Shown: positions 33,862 through 43,341 of the stretch, piece by piece
Numbering within the stretch: the stretch's first letter is position 1
Layout: every line of letters begins with the position of its first letter
Source of the DNA: Bacteroides caccae
GTDB taxonomy: Bacteria > Bacteroidota > Bacteroidia > Bacteroidales > Bacteroidaceae
Direction: 5' to 3'
NCBI RefSeq assembly: GCF_002222615.2
Contig: NZ_CP022412.2
Location: forward strand, 2,108,001-2,172,000
Length of the DNA stretch: 64,000 bases
Made by a program: the position numbers and the translations under genes
The notes under the pieces: generated by a model
Seen by the model: the letters and a program-made list of their open reading frames with translations, nothing else
What the model was told of the DNA's origin: nothing
Databases searched by the model: none

Positions 33862-36663
33862 ATGAAATCTTTCTTATTAATAGTATTATTGGGAATTTCC
33901 AGTATTTCTGCCGCCCAAAATCTGTTGGATTTGAGTGGAAATTGGGAATTGGCTTTAGATAGTACAGATGTAGGGGAGAAAGAGGGATGGTATCTGAAAT
34001 CTTTCTCCGATAATATAAGTTTGCCTGGAACCACAGATTTGGCCCGGAAAGGGACTTCCAACAGACTCGTTCCCAAACTGGAAAAACCGCAGTTGCTTCG
34101 TCTGACCCGTAAGAACGCTTATGTAGGGGTCGCATGGTACAAGCGTGAGATTAATATTCCCAAAAGTATGGCAGGACAGCCGTTGGAGTTCTCTTTTGAA
34201 AGAGTCCTGTGGCAGAGCCGTTTATGGATTGACGGAGAAGAAGTGGCGGGTGCACAGGAAAGCTTGATCGCTCCTCATCGGTTTGTCATGCCGAAAGGTC
34301 TGTCGGCAGGTAAACATATAATAGCTTTACGTATTGACAATAGAAAGCGATATGATATTTCTGCAAACGACCTGGCACATGCTTATACCAATGACACTCA
34401 GATTATGTGGAATGGAGTGTTGGGTAAGATGAAACTGACTGCCCGGCAGAAAGTCAGTATTCAGCATGTGAATGTTTATCCTGATGTCAGAAATGGGAAG
34501 ATACGGGTGGCGGTTACTTTGGAGAATAGCGGGCATAAACCGGAGAAAGTGAAACTAGCCTTGCAGGTCGGACAGCCTGAAGGTGGACAGAAGTTTGTAG
34601 AAAAAGAATTTCAGATTACTTTGCAAGAAGGCAGGCAGAAGCTCGAATATGATTATTCGCTGGGTACAGATATGAAGAAATGGGATGAATTTACTCCTGA
34701 ATTATATAATTTGTCTGTAGTTTGCCGGTTTGACAGGAAGAAAACTGAACGGAAAGATGTTTCTTTCGGGATGCGCGAGATAGATAATGGTCAAGGCATC
34801 CTGACGGTCAACGGTAATAGAATTTTCCTGCGCGGAACATTAGAGTGTTGTATTTTTCCTCTGACAGGTACTCCGCCGATGACGGAAGAAGGTTGGATGA
34901 AAGTCTTTGCCACAGCCAAGGAGTGGGGGCTGAACCATTTGAGGTTTCATTCCTGGTGCCCGCCGGAAGCGGCATTTTGCGTTGCGGATAAGTTAGGTTT
35001 CTATTTACAGGTGGAACTGCCGAACTGGTCTTATACTATCGGCAAGGATGAGGCAATGACCCAATTTCTTTATAACGAATTTGACCGGATTGTCGAAGCG
35101 TATGGAAATCACCCGTCATTCTGCATGATGAGTGTTGGTAATGAACTCCAGTATGATTTTAAACTGTTGAATGACATGGTCAGATATATGAAAGGGAAAG
35201 ATAGCAGGCGTTTATATACAACTTCGACTTTTACTTTCGAAAAAGGACATGGAGCGAAACCGGAGCCGGAAGATGACTTTTTTGTCACGCAATGGACAGA
35301 TAAAGGTTGGGTGAGGGGACAAGGTATTTTCGATCAGGAACCACCTTGTTTCTATAAAGATTACAGTGCCGCCATGCAGGACATGAATGTCCCTCTTATC
35401 TCTCATGAGATTGGGCAGTATGCCGTATTTCCGAATCTAAAAGAAATAGAGAAATACACAGGAGTACTGGAACCTCTGAATTTTAAGGCTGTTAAACAGG
35501 ATTTACAGAAGAAAGGATTATATTCGAAAGCGGAGGATTTTCTGGAAGCATCGGGAAAATTGGCGGTCTTGTTATATAAGGAGGAGATAGAAAGAGCGAT
35601 GAAAACAAAGCAGTTCAGCGGTTTTCAGTTGTTGGATTTGCATGATTTCCCGGGACAGGGAACTGCACTGGTCGGACTTTTGGATGCTTTCTGGGATTCG
35701 AAAGGATTGATTGAGGCTTCTGCTTTCAGGCAGTTTTGTGCGCCTGTTGTTCCGTTGGCTCGTTTTGCTAAAGCGGTTTATTCCGGTGATGAGATGTTCT
35801 CTGCATCAATTGAAGTTGTCAACTATTCGAATGCGGCTATTGATAATAAACAGATAATGTGGCAGCTGGCTGATGAGGCGGGAACGCAAATCTCGAACGG
35901 CAGACTGAATGTGGAAAGTATATCCAAAGGAACAGTGACACAATGTGGAGATATCCGTGCAGAACTTAAAAGTGTACGGAAGGCTTCAAAGTTGTATCTC
36001 ACGGTATCTGTAGAAGGAACTGAATGGAAAAATACGTGGCCTGTTTGGGTATATCCTCGTATCGAATCATTGAAGGTCGGAGATGTCCTGCTGACTCAAG
36101 ATGTAGAAGAAGCTTTGGCTGCGTTGAAGCAAGGAAGAAAAGTTTTGTTTTCTCCGAAAATGAGTTATCTGAAAGGATTGGAAGGGAAGTTTCTTCCGGT
36201 CTTCTGGAGTCCTGTCCATTTCCCCAGACAGGCAGGAACAATGGGACTTCTGTGCAATACTCAACATGCGGCTTTGCGGCACTTCCCTACAGAAATGCAT
36301 AGCAACTGGCAATGGTGGAATCTGGTGAAGAGGTCGAAAGTACTGGTTGTCGATTCGTTACCGCCGGTTGAACCGATTGTGGAATCTATTGACAATTTTA
36401 CAAATAACAGAAAGTTGGTATCTGTCTTTGAAACAAAATGTGGAAAGGGAAAACTGATAATGAGTGCTATGGATATTCTTTCCGAGGGAAGCGACAAGCC
36501 TGAAATACAACAGATGCTTTACAGCCTGGTTACGTATATGAATTCTGAAAGTTTTGCTCCCCGGACGATGCTTGGCGAAGAGGATATCAGAAGCCTGATA
36601 CTAAAGAATGAAGGTAAAGTGATAGAAACAAAAGCGACATCTATTTATAGGGGCTTGGACTAG
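33847..36663 (+). CDS. GH2-family glycoside hydrolase
   Basis: An exported 938-residue enzyme of GH2 type. The N-terminus MKSYNMKSFLLIVLLGISSISAAQ is the signal peptide. The sugar-binding beta-sandwich (about 25-200, VAWYKREINIP, FERVLWQSRLWIDG) precedes an immunoglobulin-like domain (about 200-310) and a TIM barrel from about 315. The acid/base is E433 in SVGNE, and the likely nucleophile is E521 in ISHEIGQY. A long C-terminal part (about 640-938) has no family that I recognise. Substrate is not predictable. It heads the AraC-divergent cluster, and MFS starts 82 nt after its stop. Confidence 0.9.
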   Translation: MKSYNMKSFLLIVLLGISSISAAQNLLDLSGNWELALDSTDVGEKEGWYLKSFSDNISLPGTTDLARKGTSNRLVPKLEKPQLLRLTRKNAYVGVAWYKREINIPKSMAGQPLEFSFERVLWQSRLWIDGEEVAGAQESLIAPHRFVMPKGLSAGKHIIALRIDNRKRYDISANDLAHAYTNDTQIMWNGVLGKMKLTARQKVSIQHVNVYPDVRNGKIRVAVTLENSGHKPEKVKLALQVGQPEGGQKFVEKEFQITLQEGRQKLEYDYSLGTDMKKWDEFTPELYNLSVVCRFDRKKTERKDVSFGMREIDNGQGILTVNGNRIFLRGTLECCIFPLTGTPPMTEEGWMKVFATAKEWGLNHLRFHSWCPPEAAFCVADKLGFYLQVELPNWSYTIGKDEAMTQFLYNEFDRIVEAYGNHPSFCMMSVGNELQYDFKLLNDMVRYMKGKDSRRLYTTSTFTFEKGHGAKPEPEDDFFVTQWTDKGWVRGQGIFDQEPPCFYKDYSAAMQDMNVPLISHEIGQYAVFPNLKEIEKYTGVLEPLNFKAVKQDLQKKGLYSKAEDFLEASGKLAVLLYKEEIERAMKTKQFSGFQLLDLHDFPGQGTALVGLLDAFWDSKGLIEASAFRQFCAPVVPLARFAKAVYSGDEMFSASIEVVNYSNAAIDNKQIMWQLADEAGTQISNGRLNVESISKGTVTQCGDIRAELKSVRKASKLYLTVSVEGTEWKNTWPVWVYPRIESLKVGDVLLTQDVEEALAALKQGRKVLFSPKMSYLKGLEGKFLPVFWSPVHFPRQAGTMGLLCNTQHAALRHFPTEMHSNWQWWNLVKRSKVLVVDSLPPVEPIVESIDNFTNNRKLVSVFETKCGKGKLIMSAMDILSEGSDKPEIQQMLYSLVTYMNSESFAPRTMLGEEDIRSLILKNEGKVIETKATSIYRGLD

Positions 36664-36708
36664 AAAAAAAGGAGTACCGGGTGTTCGGTCGAAAGTCTAA
36701 AAAACAAG

Positions 36709-36760
36709 TTTGCAAAATCAATTAATCAATCAATCTTCTAATGGTATGAGAAGTTATAAT
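36709..36760 (+). repeat. Leader repeat copy 2 (MFS start region)
   Basis: A 52-nt copy of the GH2 leader (33814-33861), including ATGGTATGA and the first five codons (MRSYN versus MKSYN). The TA of the -7 box is not conserved here, so this copy should not be a promoter. Confidence 0.85.
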
Positions 36761-38128
36761 AAAAAGTTTGTCTATTTTATCTGTTTAGTATCCGCAATGG
36801 GCGGACTTCTATTCGGCTATGACTGGGTAGTGATAGGGGGAGCGAAACCTTTCTACGAACTCTATTTCGATATAGCCGATGTGCCTGCCATGCAGGGACT
36901 TGCCATGAGCGTGGCTTTACTCGGCTGTCTGATTGGCGCTATGGTGGCAGGGATGATGGCAGACCGTTATGGGCGTAAACCTCTCCTGATAATTTCTGCT
37001 TTCATATTCTTGTCTTCTGCCTATGCTACCGGGGCATTTTCAGTATTTAGCTGGTTCCTGGCCGCCCGCTTTCTGGGAGGTATCGGCATCGGAATCGCTT
37101 CGGGACTTTCTCCTATGTATATTGCCGAAGTAGCTCCTGCCTCAATCAGGGGAAAACTCGTCTCGCTAAACCAATTGACAATTGTGCTCGGTATTCTTGG
37201 CGCTCAAATCACAAACTGGCTGATTGCGGAGCCTATTCCTGCAGACTTCTCTCTCGCGGATATCTGCGCTTCGTGGAATGGCCAAATGGGATGGCGATGG
37301 ATGTTTTGGGCGGCTGCCTTCCCTGCTGCGATATTCTTGTTGCTGGCATGTTTCATTCCCGAAAGTCCCCGTTGGCTGGCGATGAAAGGGAAAGAAGGGA
37401 AGGCATGGAATGTACTCAGCAAAATAGGCGGTGACGACTATGCCGGTCAGGAACTTCGCCTGGTGGAAGAAACCGGTTCTTCGAAGTCGGAAGGAGGATT
37501 GCGGTTGTTGTTTAGCCGTCCGTTCCGTAAAGTGCTTGTTTTAGGTATTATCGTAGCTGTGTTCCAGCAATGGTGCGGTACGAATGTTATCTTCAATTAT
37601 GCGCAGGAGATATTTCAGTCCGCAGGATATTCATTGGGAGATGTTCTCTTTAATATTGTGGTGACAGGTGTGGCAAATGTAATTTTTACTTTTGTGGCAA
37701 TCTATACAGTCGAACGTTTAGGACGCCGTATTCTTATGCTGTTGGGAGCCGGGGGACTGGCAGGCATTTATCTTATTCTGGGTACTTGTTATTTCTTCGA
37801 AGTCAGTGGATTCTTTATGGTGGTGCTGGTCGTTTTGGCTATTGCTTGCTATGCGATGTCGTTGGGGCCAATCACCTGGGTACTGCTCGCCGAGATTTTC
37901 CCGAACCGAGTACGTGCCGTTGCGATGGCTACCTGTACATTTGCTTTATGGGTCGGTAGTTTCACACTGACATACACTTTCCCGCTACTGAATAATTTCT
38001 TGGGAAGCAGCGGTACATTTTGGATTTATGCAGCCATTTGTGCTGTCGGCTACCTGTTCTTCTTCCGTGCATTGCCCGAAACGAAAGGCAAATCGCTGGA
38101 AGCATTAGAAAAGGACTTAATTAAATAA
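36746..38128 (+). CDS. Sugar-porter family MFS transporter
   Basis: A 460-residue inner-membrane monosaccharide carrier of the XylE/GalP type. I start at 36746 (MRSYNKKFVYFIC). An in-frame ATG at 36710 exists but lies in the leader repeat. Sugar-porter signatures are seen: GGLLFGYDWVVIGG in span 1, MMADRYGRKPLL, RFLGGIGIGIASGLSPMYIAE, PESPRWLAMKGK in the central loop, and a final PETKGKSLEALE. It fits import of the sugar freed by the GH2, with metabolism following inside the cell. Confidence 0.93.
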   Translation: MRSYNKKFVYFICLVSAMGGLLFGYDWVVIGGAKPFYELYFDIADVPAMQGLAMSVALLGCLIGAMVAGMMADRYGRKPLLIISAFIFLSSAYATGAFSVFSWFLAARFLGGIGIGIASGLSPMYIAEVAPASIRGKLVSLNQLTIVLGILGAQITNWLIAEPIPADFSLADICASWNGQMGWRWMFWAAAFPAAIFLLLACFIPESPRWLAMKGKEGKAWNVLSKIGGDDYAGQELRLVEETGSSKSEGGLRLLFSRPFRKVLVLGIIVAVFQQWCGTNVIFNYAQEIFQSAGYSLGDVLFNIVVTGVANVIFTFVAIYTVERLGRRILMLLGAGGLAGIYLILGTCYFFEVSGFFMVVLVVLAIACYAMSLGPITWVLLAEIFPNRVRAVAMATCTFALWVGSFTLTYTFPLLNNFLGSSGTFWIYAAICAVGYLFFFRALPETKGKSLEALEKDLIK

Positions 38129-38275
38129 ACGATAACGGATTGTCAAATTAGCAAGTAAATAGGCATAACATCATTAATCAGGCTGGGAGGATATAAAACC
38201 TCCCTGTCTCCGATCTTCTTTGCCTTTTGTTTTTTTTGTCAACGAATAAAAAATAAATTTATAATCAATAATACG

Positions 38276-41200
38276 ATGGTAAAAGCATGGAAAGAAAAGG
38301 TGGTTATCCCTACCTATGAAGTAGGTAAACCGGAGAAGAATCCGATTTTCCTGGAGAAACGGGTGTATCAAGGCAGTAGTGGGGTAGTTTATCCTTATCC
38401 TGTGATTGAATCAATGTCCGATGAAAAGGTGGATAAGGAATACAATGCTATTTTTATCGAAAACGAATATATCAAAGTGATGATTCTGCCTGAACTGGGT
38501 GGACGTGTGCAGATGGCCTATGATAAAATCAGAGAGCGTCATTTTATTTATTATAATCATGTGATAAAGCCGGCTTTGGTGGGACTTGCAGGACCGTGGA
38601 TTTCTGGTGGTATCGAATTTAACTGGCCTCAACATCATCGCCCCAGTACTTATATGCCCGTGGATACGACTATTGAGGAAAATGCCGACGGAAGCGTCAC
38701 GGTATGGGTAAATGAAATGGAACGTATGTTTCATCAGAAGGGAATGGCAGGTTTTACACTTCGTCCCGGACATGCTTTTCTTGAAATCAAAGGAGTACTT
38801 TACAACCGTACCGAAGTACCGCAGACCTTTCTGTGGTGGGCGAATCCTGCCGTAGCGGTGAATGATTACTATCAGAGCGTATTCCCGCCGGATATCAATG
38901 CCGTGTTCGACCATGGAAAACGTGCCGTATCCAGTTTTCCTATCGCAACGGGTACTTATTATAAGATGGACTATTCCGCCGGAGTGGACATCTCGAACTA
39001 TAAGAATATCAAGGTTCCTACTTCCTATATGGCTGTAAATTCCCGCTTTGACTTCGAGGGTGGATATGAGAATGATACCCGTGCCGGTATGCTGCATGTA
39101 GCCAATCACCATATTTCTCCGGGTAAGAAACAATGGACTTGGGGGAACGGTGATTTCGGTCGTGCATGGGACCGTAATCTGACCGATGAGGATGGACCGT
39201 ATATTGAATTAATGGCAGGTGTATATACTGAAAATCAACCGGACTTTACTTGGCTGCAACCTTATGAAGAAAAGAGTTTCGTTCAATATTTCCTGCCTTA
39301 CCGGGAATTGGGAGTGGTGAAGAATGCCAGCAGGGATTTGCTGATGAACATTGAACCGGAAGGAGAAGACTGTGTACGTTGTAAGATATTTGCTACTTCT
39401 CGTCAGACGGTAAACGTTATTTTGAAAGGAGAAGACGGTAAAGTGTATTATAGCAAGGAAGTGACTATCACCCCGGAAGAATTGCTGAATGAAGTGGTAA
39501 ATGTGAATGGTGAGAAACTTAATAAACTGATTCTTGAAATCACGGCAAACGGAAGGGAATTGCTTTATTGGCATGCGGAACCGGAAGAAGTGAAACCTAT
39601 TCCTGATGCTGCCGAAGCTGCGCTATTTCCACAAGAAATAAAGACAACTGAACAGCTTTATTTAACAGGTATGCATTTGGAGCAATACAGGCATGCTACT
39701 TATAATCCCGTAGAATACTACGAAGAAGCATTGCGGCGTGATCCGATTGATGTACGTAATAATAACGCGCTTGGTCTGTGGTATATACGTAAAGGGCGTT
39801 TCCATAAAGCAGAACAATATCTGCTTACTGCCGTGAAGACCCTACAAAAACGTAATCCGAATCCTTATGACGGAGAACCGATTTATAATCTTGGCCTTGC
39901 CTTGAAATATCAGGGACATTACAATGAGGCTTACGACCGTTTCTATAAAGCTTGCTGGAATGCTGCTTGGCAGGATGCCGGATATTTTGCTTGTGCACAG
40001 ATTTCTACTATGCAAAACCGCTTGGCAGATGCATTGGATGAAATTAATCACTCGCTAATCCGCAACTGGCACAATCATAAAGCCCGTGCTTTAAAAGTTG
40101 CTATCCTCCGCCGAATGGGACAATCAGAAGAAGCTCTGCAACTGATTGAGGATTCATTGGCCATTGATAAATTCAACTTTGGCTGTCGTTATGAAAAATA
40201 TTTGATAACCAATGTTTCTGACGAGTTGGCTACTTTGAAGGAAATGATGCGTGGCGAACCTCATAACTATGATGAAATAGCGCTTGATTATTGTGCGGCA
40301 GGTTGTTGGCAAGAGGCTGCTTCTTTATGGAATATAGCTATAACTGAAGGTGCCGTTACTCCTATGACTTATTATTATTTAGGCTGGTGTCTGGTTCAAG
40401 GGGAATTACCGGGAACAGGACAGGTGTTTGCCCAAGCGGCTGAGATGTGTCCTGATTATTGTTTCCCTAACCGTCTGGAAGCAATCCTTGCATTACAATG
40501 TGCCATGGAGCAAAATCCGCATGATGCTAAAGCTCCTTATTATCTGGGTAATCTATACTATGACAAACGTCAGTACGACTTGGCTATGGAAGCATGGGAA
40601 ACTTCTGCCCGGCTAGATGATAACTTCCCGACTGTATGGCGTAATCTGGCTCTGGCTTATTTCAATAAAAAGAATGAAGAAACAAAGGCTATCGAATACA
40701 TGGAACGTGCTTTTCGGCTTGATACAACAGATGCACGTATTCTAATGGAATTGGACCAGCTTTATAAACGTGTTCGTCGTCCGCATAAGGAACGTCTGGC
40801 TTTCTTACGGCAATATCCTGATTTGATTGAGCAACGTGACGATCTTGTATTGGAAGAAATAACTCTGTTGAACCAGACTGGTGAATATGAAAAAGCCAAA
40901 GCATTGCTTGATGCACATAGCTTCCACCCTTGGGAAGGTGGTGAGGGAAAAGTACCTGCCCAATATCAACTAGCCCGTGTGGAACTGGCTAAGCAAGCAT
41001 TGACTGCTGGCAATAATCAAGAAGCAATTGCATTACTGGAAGAATGCTTGGAATATCCGCATCATTTAGGTGAAGGCAAATTGTACGGTGCACAAGAGAA
41101 TGATTTCTATTATTTCTTGGGTTGCGCTTATGAAAATCTGAACCGTAAAGATGAAGCTGTCAGATATTGGGAACAGGCCACTGTTGGGCCGACAGAACCT

Positions 41201-41557
41201 GCCGCCGCCATGTATTATAATGATGCGAAACCCGATAAAATATTTTATCAGGGGTTGGCATTACTAAAACTAGGACGCATAGATGAGGCGAATGGACGTT
41301 TTCATAAGTTGATTTCTTACGGAGAGAAGCATTTGTTTGACAAGATTAAAATGGATTATTTCGCTGTGTCATTGCCTGATCTTTTGATTTGGGAGGATAA
41401 CTTGACTGTAAGGAATATAATTCATTGCAAATATATGATGGCATTGGGATATTGGGGATTGAATCAGAAAGAGAAATCTGCCAGGTTATTGAAAGAGGTA
41501 GAAAAATTGGATATTAATCATCAGGGGATTCAGGCCTTTCGTAGTTTGATCAAATGA
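38276..41557 (+). CDS. Large cytoplasmic DUF5107-TPR protein
   Basis: A 1093-residue protein without signal peptide or membrane span, so cytoplasmic. The N-terminal part (about 45-345) matches DUF5107, a beta-sandwich type related to galactose-mutarotase-like folds: YIKVMILPELGGRVQMAYDK, GPWISGGIEFNWPQHHRPS and FLWWANPAVAVNDYYQ. These have conserved His, Trp, Glu and Asn as in sugar-acting enzymes. From about 440 to the end are many TPR-like helical pairs (NNALGLWYIRKGRFHKAEQY, YNLGLALKYQGHYNEAYDRF). It follows the sugar porter by 147 nt. Action on the imported sugar is inferred from context, and the reaction is unknown. Confidence 0.88.
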   Translation: MVKAWKEKVVIPTYEVGKPEKNPIFLEKRVYQGSSGVVYPYPVIESMSDEKVDKEYNAIFIENEYIKVMILPELGGRVQMAYDKIRERHFIYYNHVIKPALVGLAGPWISGGIEFNWPQHHRPSTYMPVDTTIEENADGSVTVWVNEMERMFHQKGMAGFTLRPGHAFLEIKGVLYNRTEVPQTFLWWANPAVAVNDYYQSVFPPDINAVFDHGKRAVSSFPIATGTYYKMDYSAGVDISNYKNIKVPTSYMAVNSRFDFEGGYENDTRAGMLHVANHHISPGKKQWTWGNGDFGRAWDRNLTDEDGPYIELMAGVYTENQPDFTWLQPYEEKSFVQYFLPYRELGVVKNASRDLLMNIEPEGEDCVRCKIFATSRQTVNVILKGEDGKVYYSKEVTITPEELLNEVVNVNGEKLNKLILEITANGRELLYWHAEPEEVKPIPDAAEAALFPQEIKTTEQLYLTGMHLEQYRHATYNPVEYYEEALRRDPIDVRNNNALGLWYIRKGRFHKAEQYLLTAVKTLQKRNPNPYDGEPIYNLGLALKYQGHYNEAYDRFYKACWNAAWQDAGYFACAQISTMQNRLADALDEINHSLIRNWHNHKARALKVAILRRMGQSEEALQLIEDSLAIDKFNFGCRYEKYLITNVSDELATLKEMMRGEPHNYDEIALDYCAAGCWQEAASLWNIAITEGAVTPMTYYYLGWCLVQGELPGTGQVFAQAAEMCPDYCFPNRLEAILALQCAMEQNPHDAKAPYYLGNLYYDKRQYDLAMEAWETSARLDDNFPTVWRNLALAYFNKKNEETKAIEYMERAFRLDTTDARILMELDQLYKRVRRPHKERLAFLRQYPDLIEQRDDLVLEEITLLNQTGEYEKAKALLDAHSFHPWEGGEGKVPAQYQLARVELAKQALTAGNNQEAIALLEECLEYPHHLGEGKLYGAQENDFYYFLGCAYENLNRKDEAVRYWEQATVGPTEPAAAMYYNDAKPDKIFYQGLALLKLGRIDEANGRFHKLISYGEKHLFDKIKMDYFAVSLPDLLIWEDNLTVRNIIHCKYMMALGYWGLNQKEKSARLLKEVEKLDINHQGIQAFRSLIK

Positions 41558-41588
41558 GATAGTGGATGCTTTTTTATTCCTGAATGAA

Positions 41589-41620
41589 GAGCTAGGCTGA
41601 TTTGTTAATCAGCTTAGCTC
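41589..41620. terminator. Hairpin between DUF5107 and lactonase genes
   Basis: GAGCTAGGCTGATT and AATCAGCTTAGCTC form a stem with one mismatch and a TGTT loop, followed by TTTC. It lies between convergent genes. Confidence 0.75.
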
Positions 41621-41696
41621 TTTCACATTTAAATTGTTTCACACTTGAAAGAGAATATAAGTATCAGGCTATATATAATTTTAGGTCTTGTGAATA

Positions 41697-42890
41697 TTAG
41701 CTCTGTTTGGGATTGGGTATAAATTTCACGCAAACAGGTTTATCTACTTTTATGTCTCCGTGTATGTCTGTTAACAGGCCTGTGTCTGCATCTCTTTCGT
41801 ATATCTGAATGACATTGCTGTCTCTGCAAGCAACCAGCATGTATTTGCCATTAGGCGTAATAATGAAATTACGCGGATGAATCCCTGTAAGTTGATAACC
41901 TACTTTTGTCAGTATTCCGTTATCCGGTTGGATACTGAAAATGGCGATGCCGTCTGCTTTCAGGCGATTACTGGCATACAGGAATTTGCCGTCCGGACTG
42001 ATATGAATATCACCACTGCCTTTTGCACAGACTGTATCGGCAACTATGGTTTGGATTTCTTTTAAATCTCCGTCTTTATACTCGAAGGCTATTACTGTAC
42101 CCGACAGTTCATTAATCAGATAGGCATAATTACCGTTGGGTGAGAATGTCAGATGCCGGGGACCTGAACCGGCTTTCACTTTAAAGGCGGAAGGAGAACC
42201 TTCTTTAAGAAAACTTTCCTTATTCTCTGCATTCGCGTCCGGGTTAATGATAAACTTATGTATTTGGTCTGTTCCCAAATTATCGGCAAACATATATTTA
42301 CCGTCCGGAGTGATACGGACACAATGTAAATGGGATTTCTCCTGTCGTTCCTTATCGGTTCCCGAACCTTCGAACTTTATAATATCGGAAGCAGGCAGGA
42401 GTGAACCGTCTTTTGCGATAGGAAAAACAGAGATACTGCCGCCGCTGTAATTGGCGGTTATCACATTATTTCCATTTGTAATGATATAGCAAGGATCTTC
42501 ACCACCGGTTTTCTGTGAATTCAATAATTTAAGAGTTCCTTTTTCCTGATTGAAGGCAAATGCATTGGCGGCCGCCTGTTCATTATTGAATTCACTGACT
42601 GTATAAATAAATTTCCCGTCAGCAGAAACTGCGAGATAAGAGGGATTTTCTACTTCCGTTTCACTAAGTGCGGTTGCTGTTCCGGTTTCTTCGTTGAAAC
42701 GGAAACTGTAAATTCCCTTACTGTCTCCTGACGTGTAAGTTCCTACTAGCATGGTTAGTTCATTTTCCTTTGTTCCGGTTGGTGTTTCCATATCAGTCTT
42801 TTTTTTAAAGGTACAACTACTAATGGTAGTTGCAATTACACAGATAACAGCGAATGTATACAAATGAGTTGTAATCAATAATTGTTTCAT
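41697..42890 (-). CDS. Lipoprotein lactonase-like seven-bladed beta-propeller
   Basis: A 397-residue outer-envelope lipoprotein: signal with lipobox TISSC (Cys26), then a seven-bladed propeller of the 6-phosphogluconolactonase-like (YbhE/lactonase) family. Repeats such as YLAVSADGKFIYTVSEF, CVRITPDGKYMFADNLG, DIHISPDGKFLYASNRL and RNFIITPNGKYMLVACRD mark successive blades. The cytosolic E. coli relative opens 6-phosphogluconolactone. An exported lipid-anchored version must act on an extracytoplasmic lactone or simply bind sugar. It is convergent with the DUF5107 gene and has its own promoter-like box. Confidence 0.9.
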   Translation of the reverse strand: MKQLLITTHLYTFAVICVIATTISSCTFKKKTDMETPTGTKENELTMLVGTYTSGDSKGIYSFRFNEETGTATALSETEVENPSYLAVSADGKFIYTVSEFNNEQAAANAFAFNQEKGTLKLLNSQKTGGEDPCYIITNGNNVITANYSGGSISVFPIAKDGSLLPASDIIKFEGSGTDKERQEKSHLHCVRITPDGKYMFADNLGTDQIHKFIINPDANAENKESFLKEGSPSAFKVKAGSGPRHLTFSPNGNYAYLINELSGTVIAFEYKDGDLKEIQTIVADTVCAKGSGDIHISPDGKFLYASNRLKADGIAIFSIQPDNGILTKVGYQLTGIHPRNFIITPNGKYMLVACRDSNVIQIYERDADTGLLTDIHGDIKVDKPVCVKFIPNPKQS

Positions 42891-42942
42891 GATATTGATA
42901 TTTTATGTTGTACGGAATATTGCATAAATTGTATCAGTATGA

Positions 42943-42975
42943 CAAAGGTAAGTGATTGACTTGGAATAAAGTCAA
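42943..42975 (-). promoter_or_regulatory. Promoter-like box for lactonase
   Basis: CAAAGGTA (42943-42950) reads TACCTTTG on the minus strand. A TTG at the -33 side (42973-42975) is 22 nt away, longer than ideal. Confidence 0.45.
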
Positions 42976-43051
42976 TAATTTGCTGGAATTCTTCTTTAGG
43001 ATTGTTTTTATTTTAAGAGAATATTTGGGATAGAGGAGTGGAATTATGTAT

Positions 43052-43070
43052 TTTTTCGATATTCGAAAAA
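43052..43070. promoter_or_regulatory. Palindromic candidate operator upstream of second SusC
   Basis: TTTTTCGA-TAT-TCGAAAAA is a perfect 8-bp inverted repeat with a 3-nt centre, ending 35 nt before the -33 box. Its location fits an activator site for the SusC/SusD genes. Confidence 0.5.
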
Positions 43071-43105
43071 GCGCTAACTAATCTTTTCAAAAAAAGACTA
43101 TTTTT

Positions 43106-43136
43106 TTTGATTATTAGGAATTTTATGGTATATTTG
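43106..43136 (+). promoter_or_regulatory. Full Bacteroides promoter for second SusC
   Basis: TTTG (43106-43109), 19-nt spacer, TATATTTG (43129-43136). Near-consensus; predicts a leader of about 200 nt before the SusC ATG. Confidence 0.7.
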
Positions 43137-43142
43137 CAATAC

Positions 43143-43341
43143 CACAATGAAATAATACACATAAGCAAAAATAAATAGTGCCGTGAGGCACATCCTCTTA
43201 CTTTAATAAATAAAAGAGCAAGTTAACCATTAATTATTGTAAACAGTTCCTTGTCCGATTTCACGCATAGGGATTTTGTTTACTTCCTTATTATTAATGT
43301 GACCTTGATATAAATCTAATTACTAACTAACAATTTATTCT
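43143..43341 (+). promoter_or_regulatory. Long structured 5' leader of second SusC
   Basis: About 200 nt without a gene. It has a small hairpin GTGCC-GTGA-GGCAC (43178-43191) whose loop is of the GNRA type and a 7-nt pair GTAAACA (43239-43245) / TGTTTAC (43277-43283) closing a larger loop. Post-transcriptional control is possible. Confidence 0.45.
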
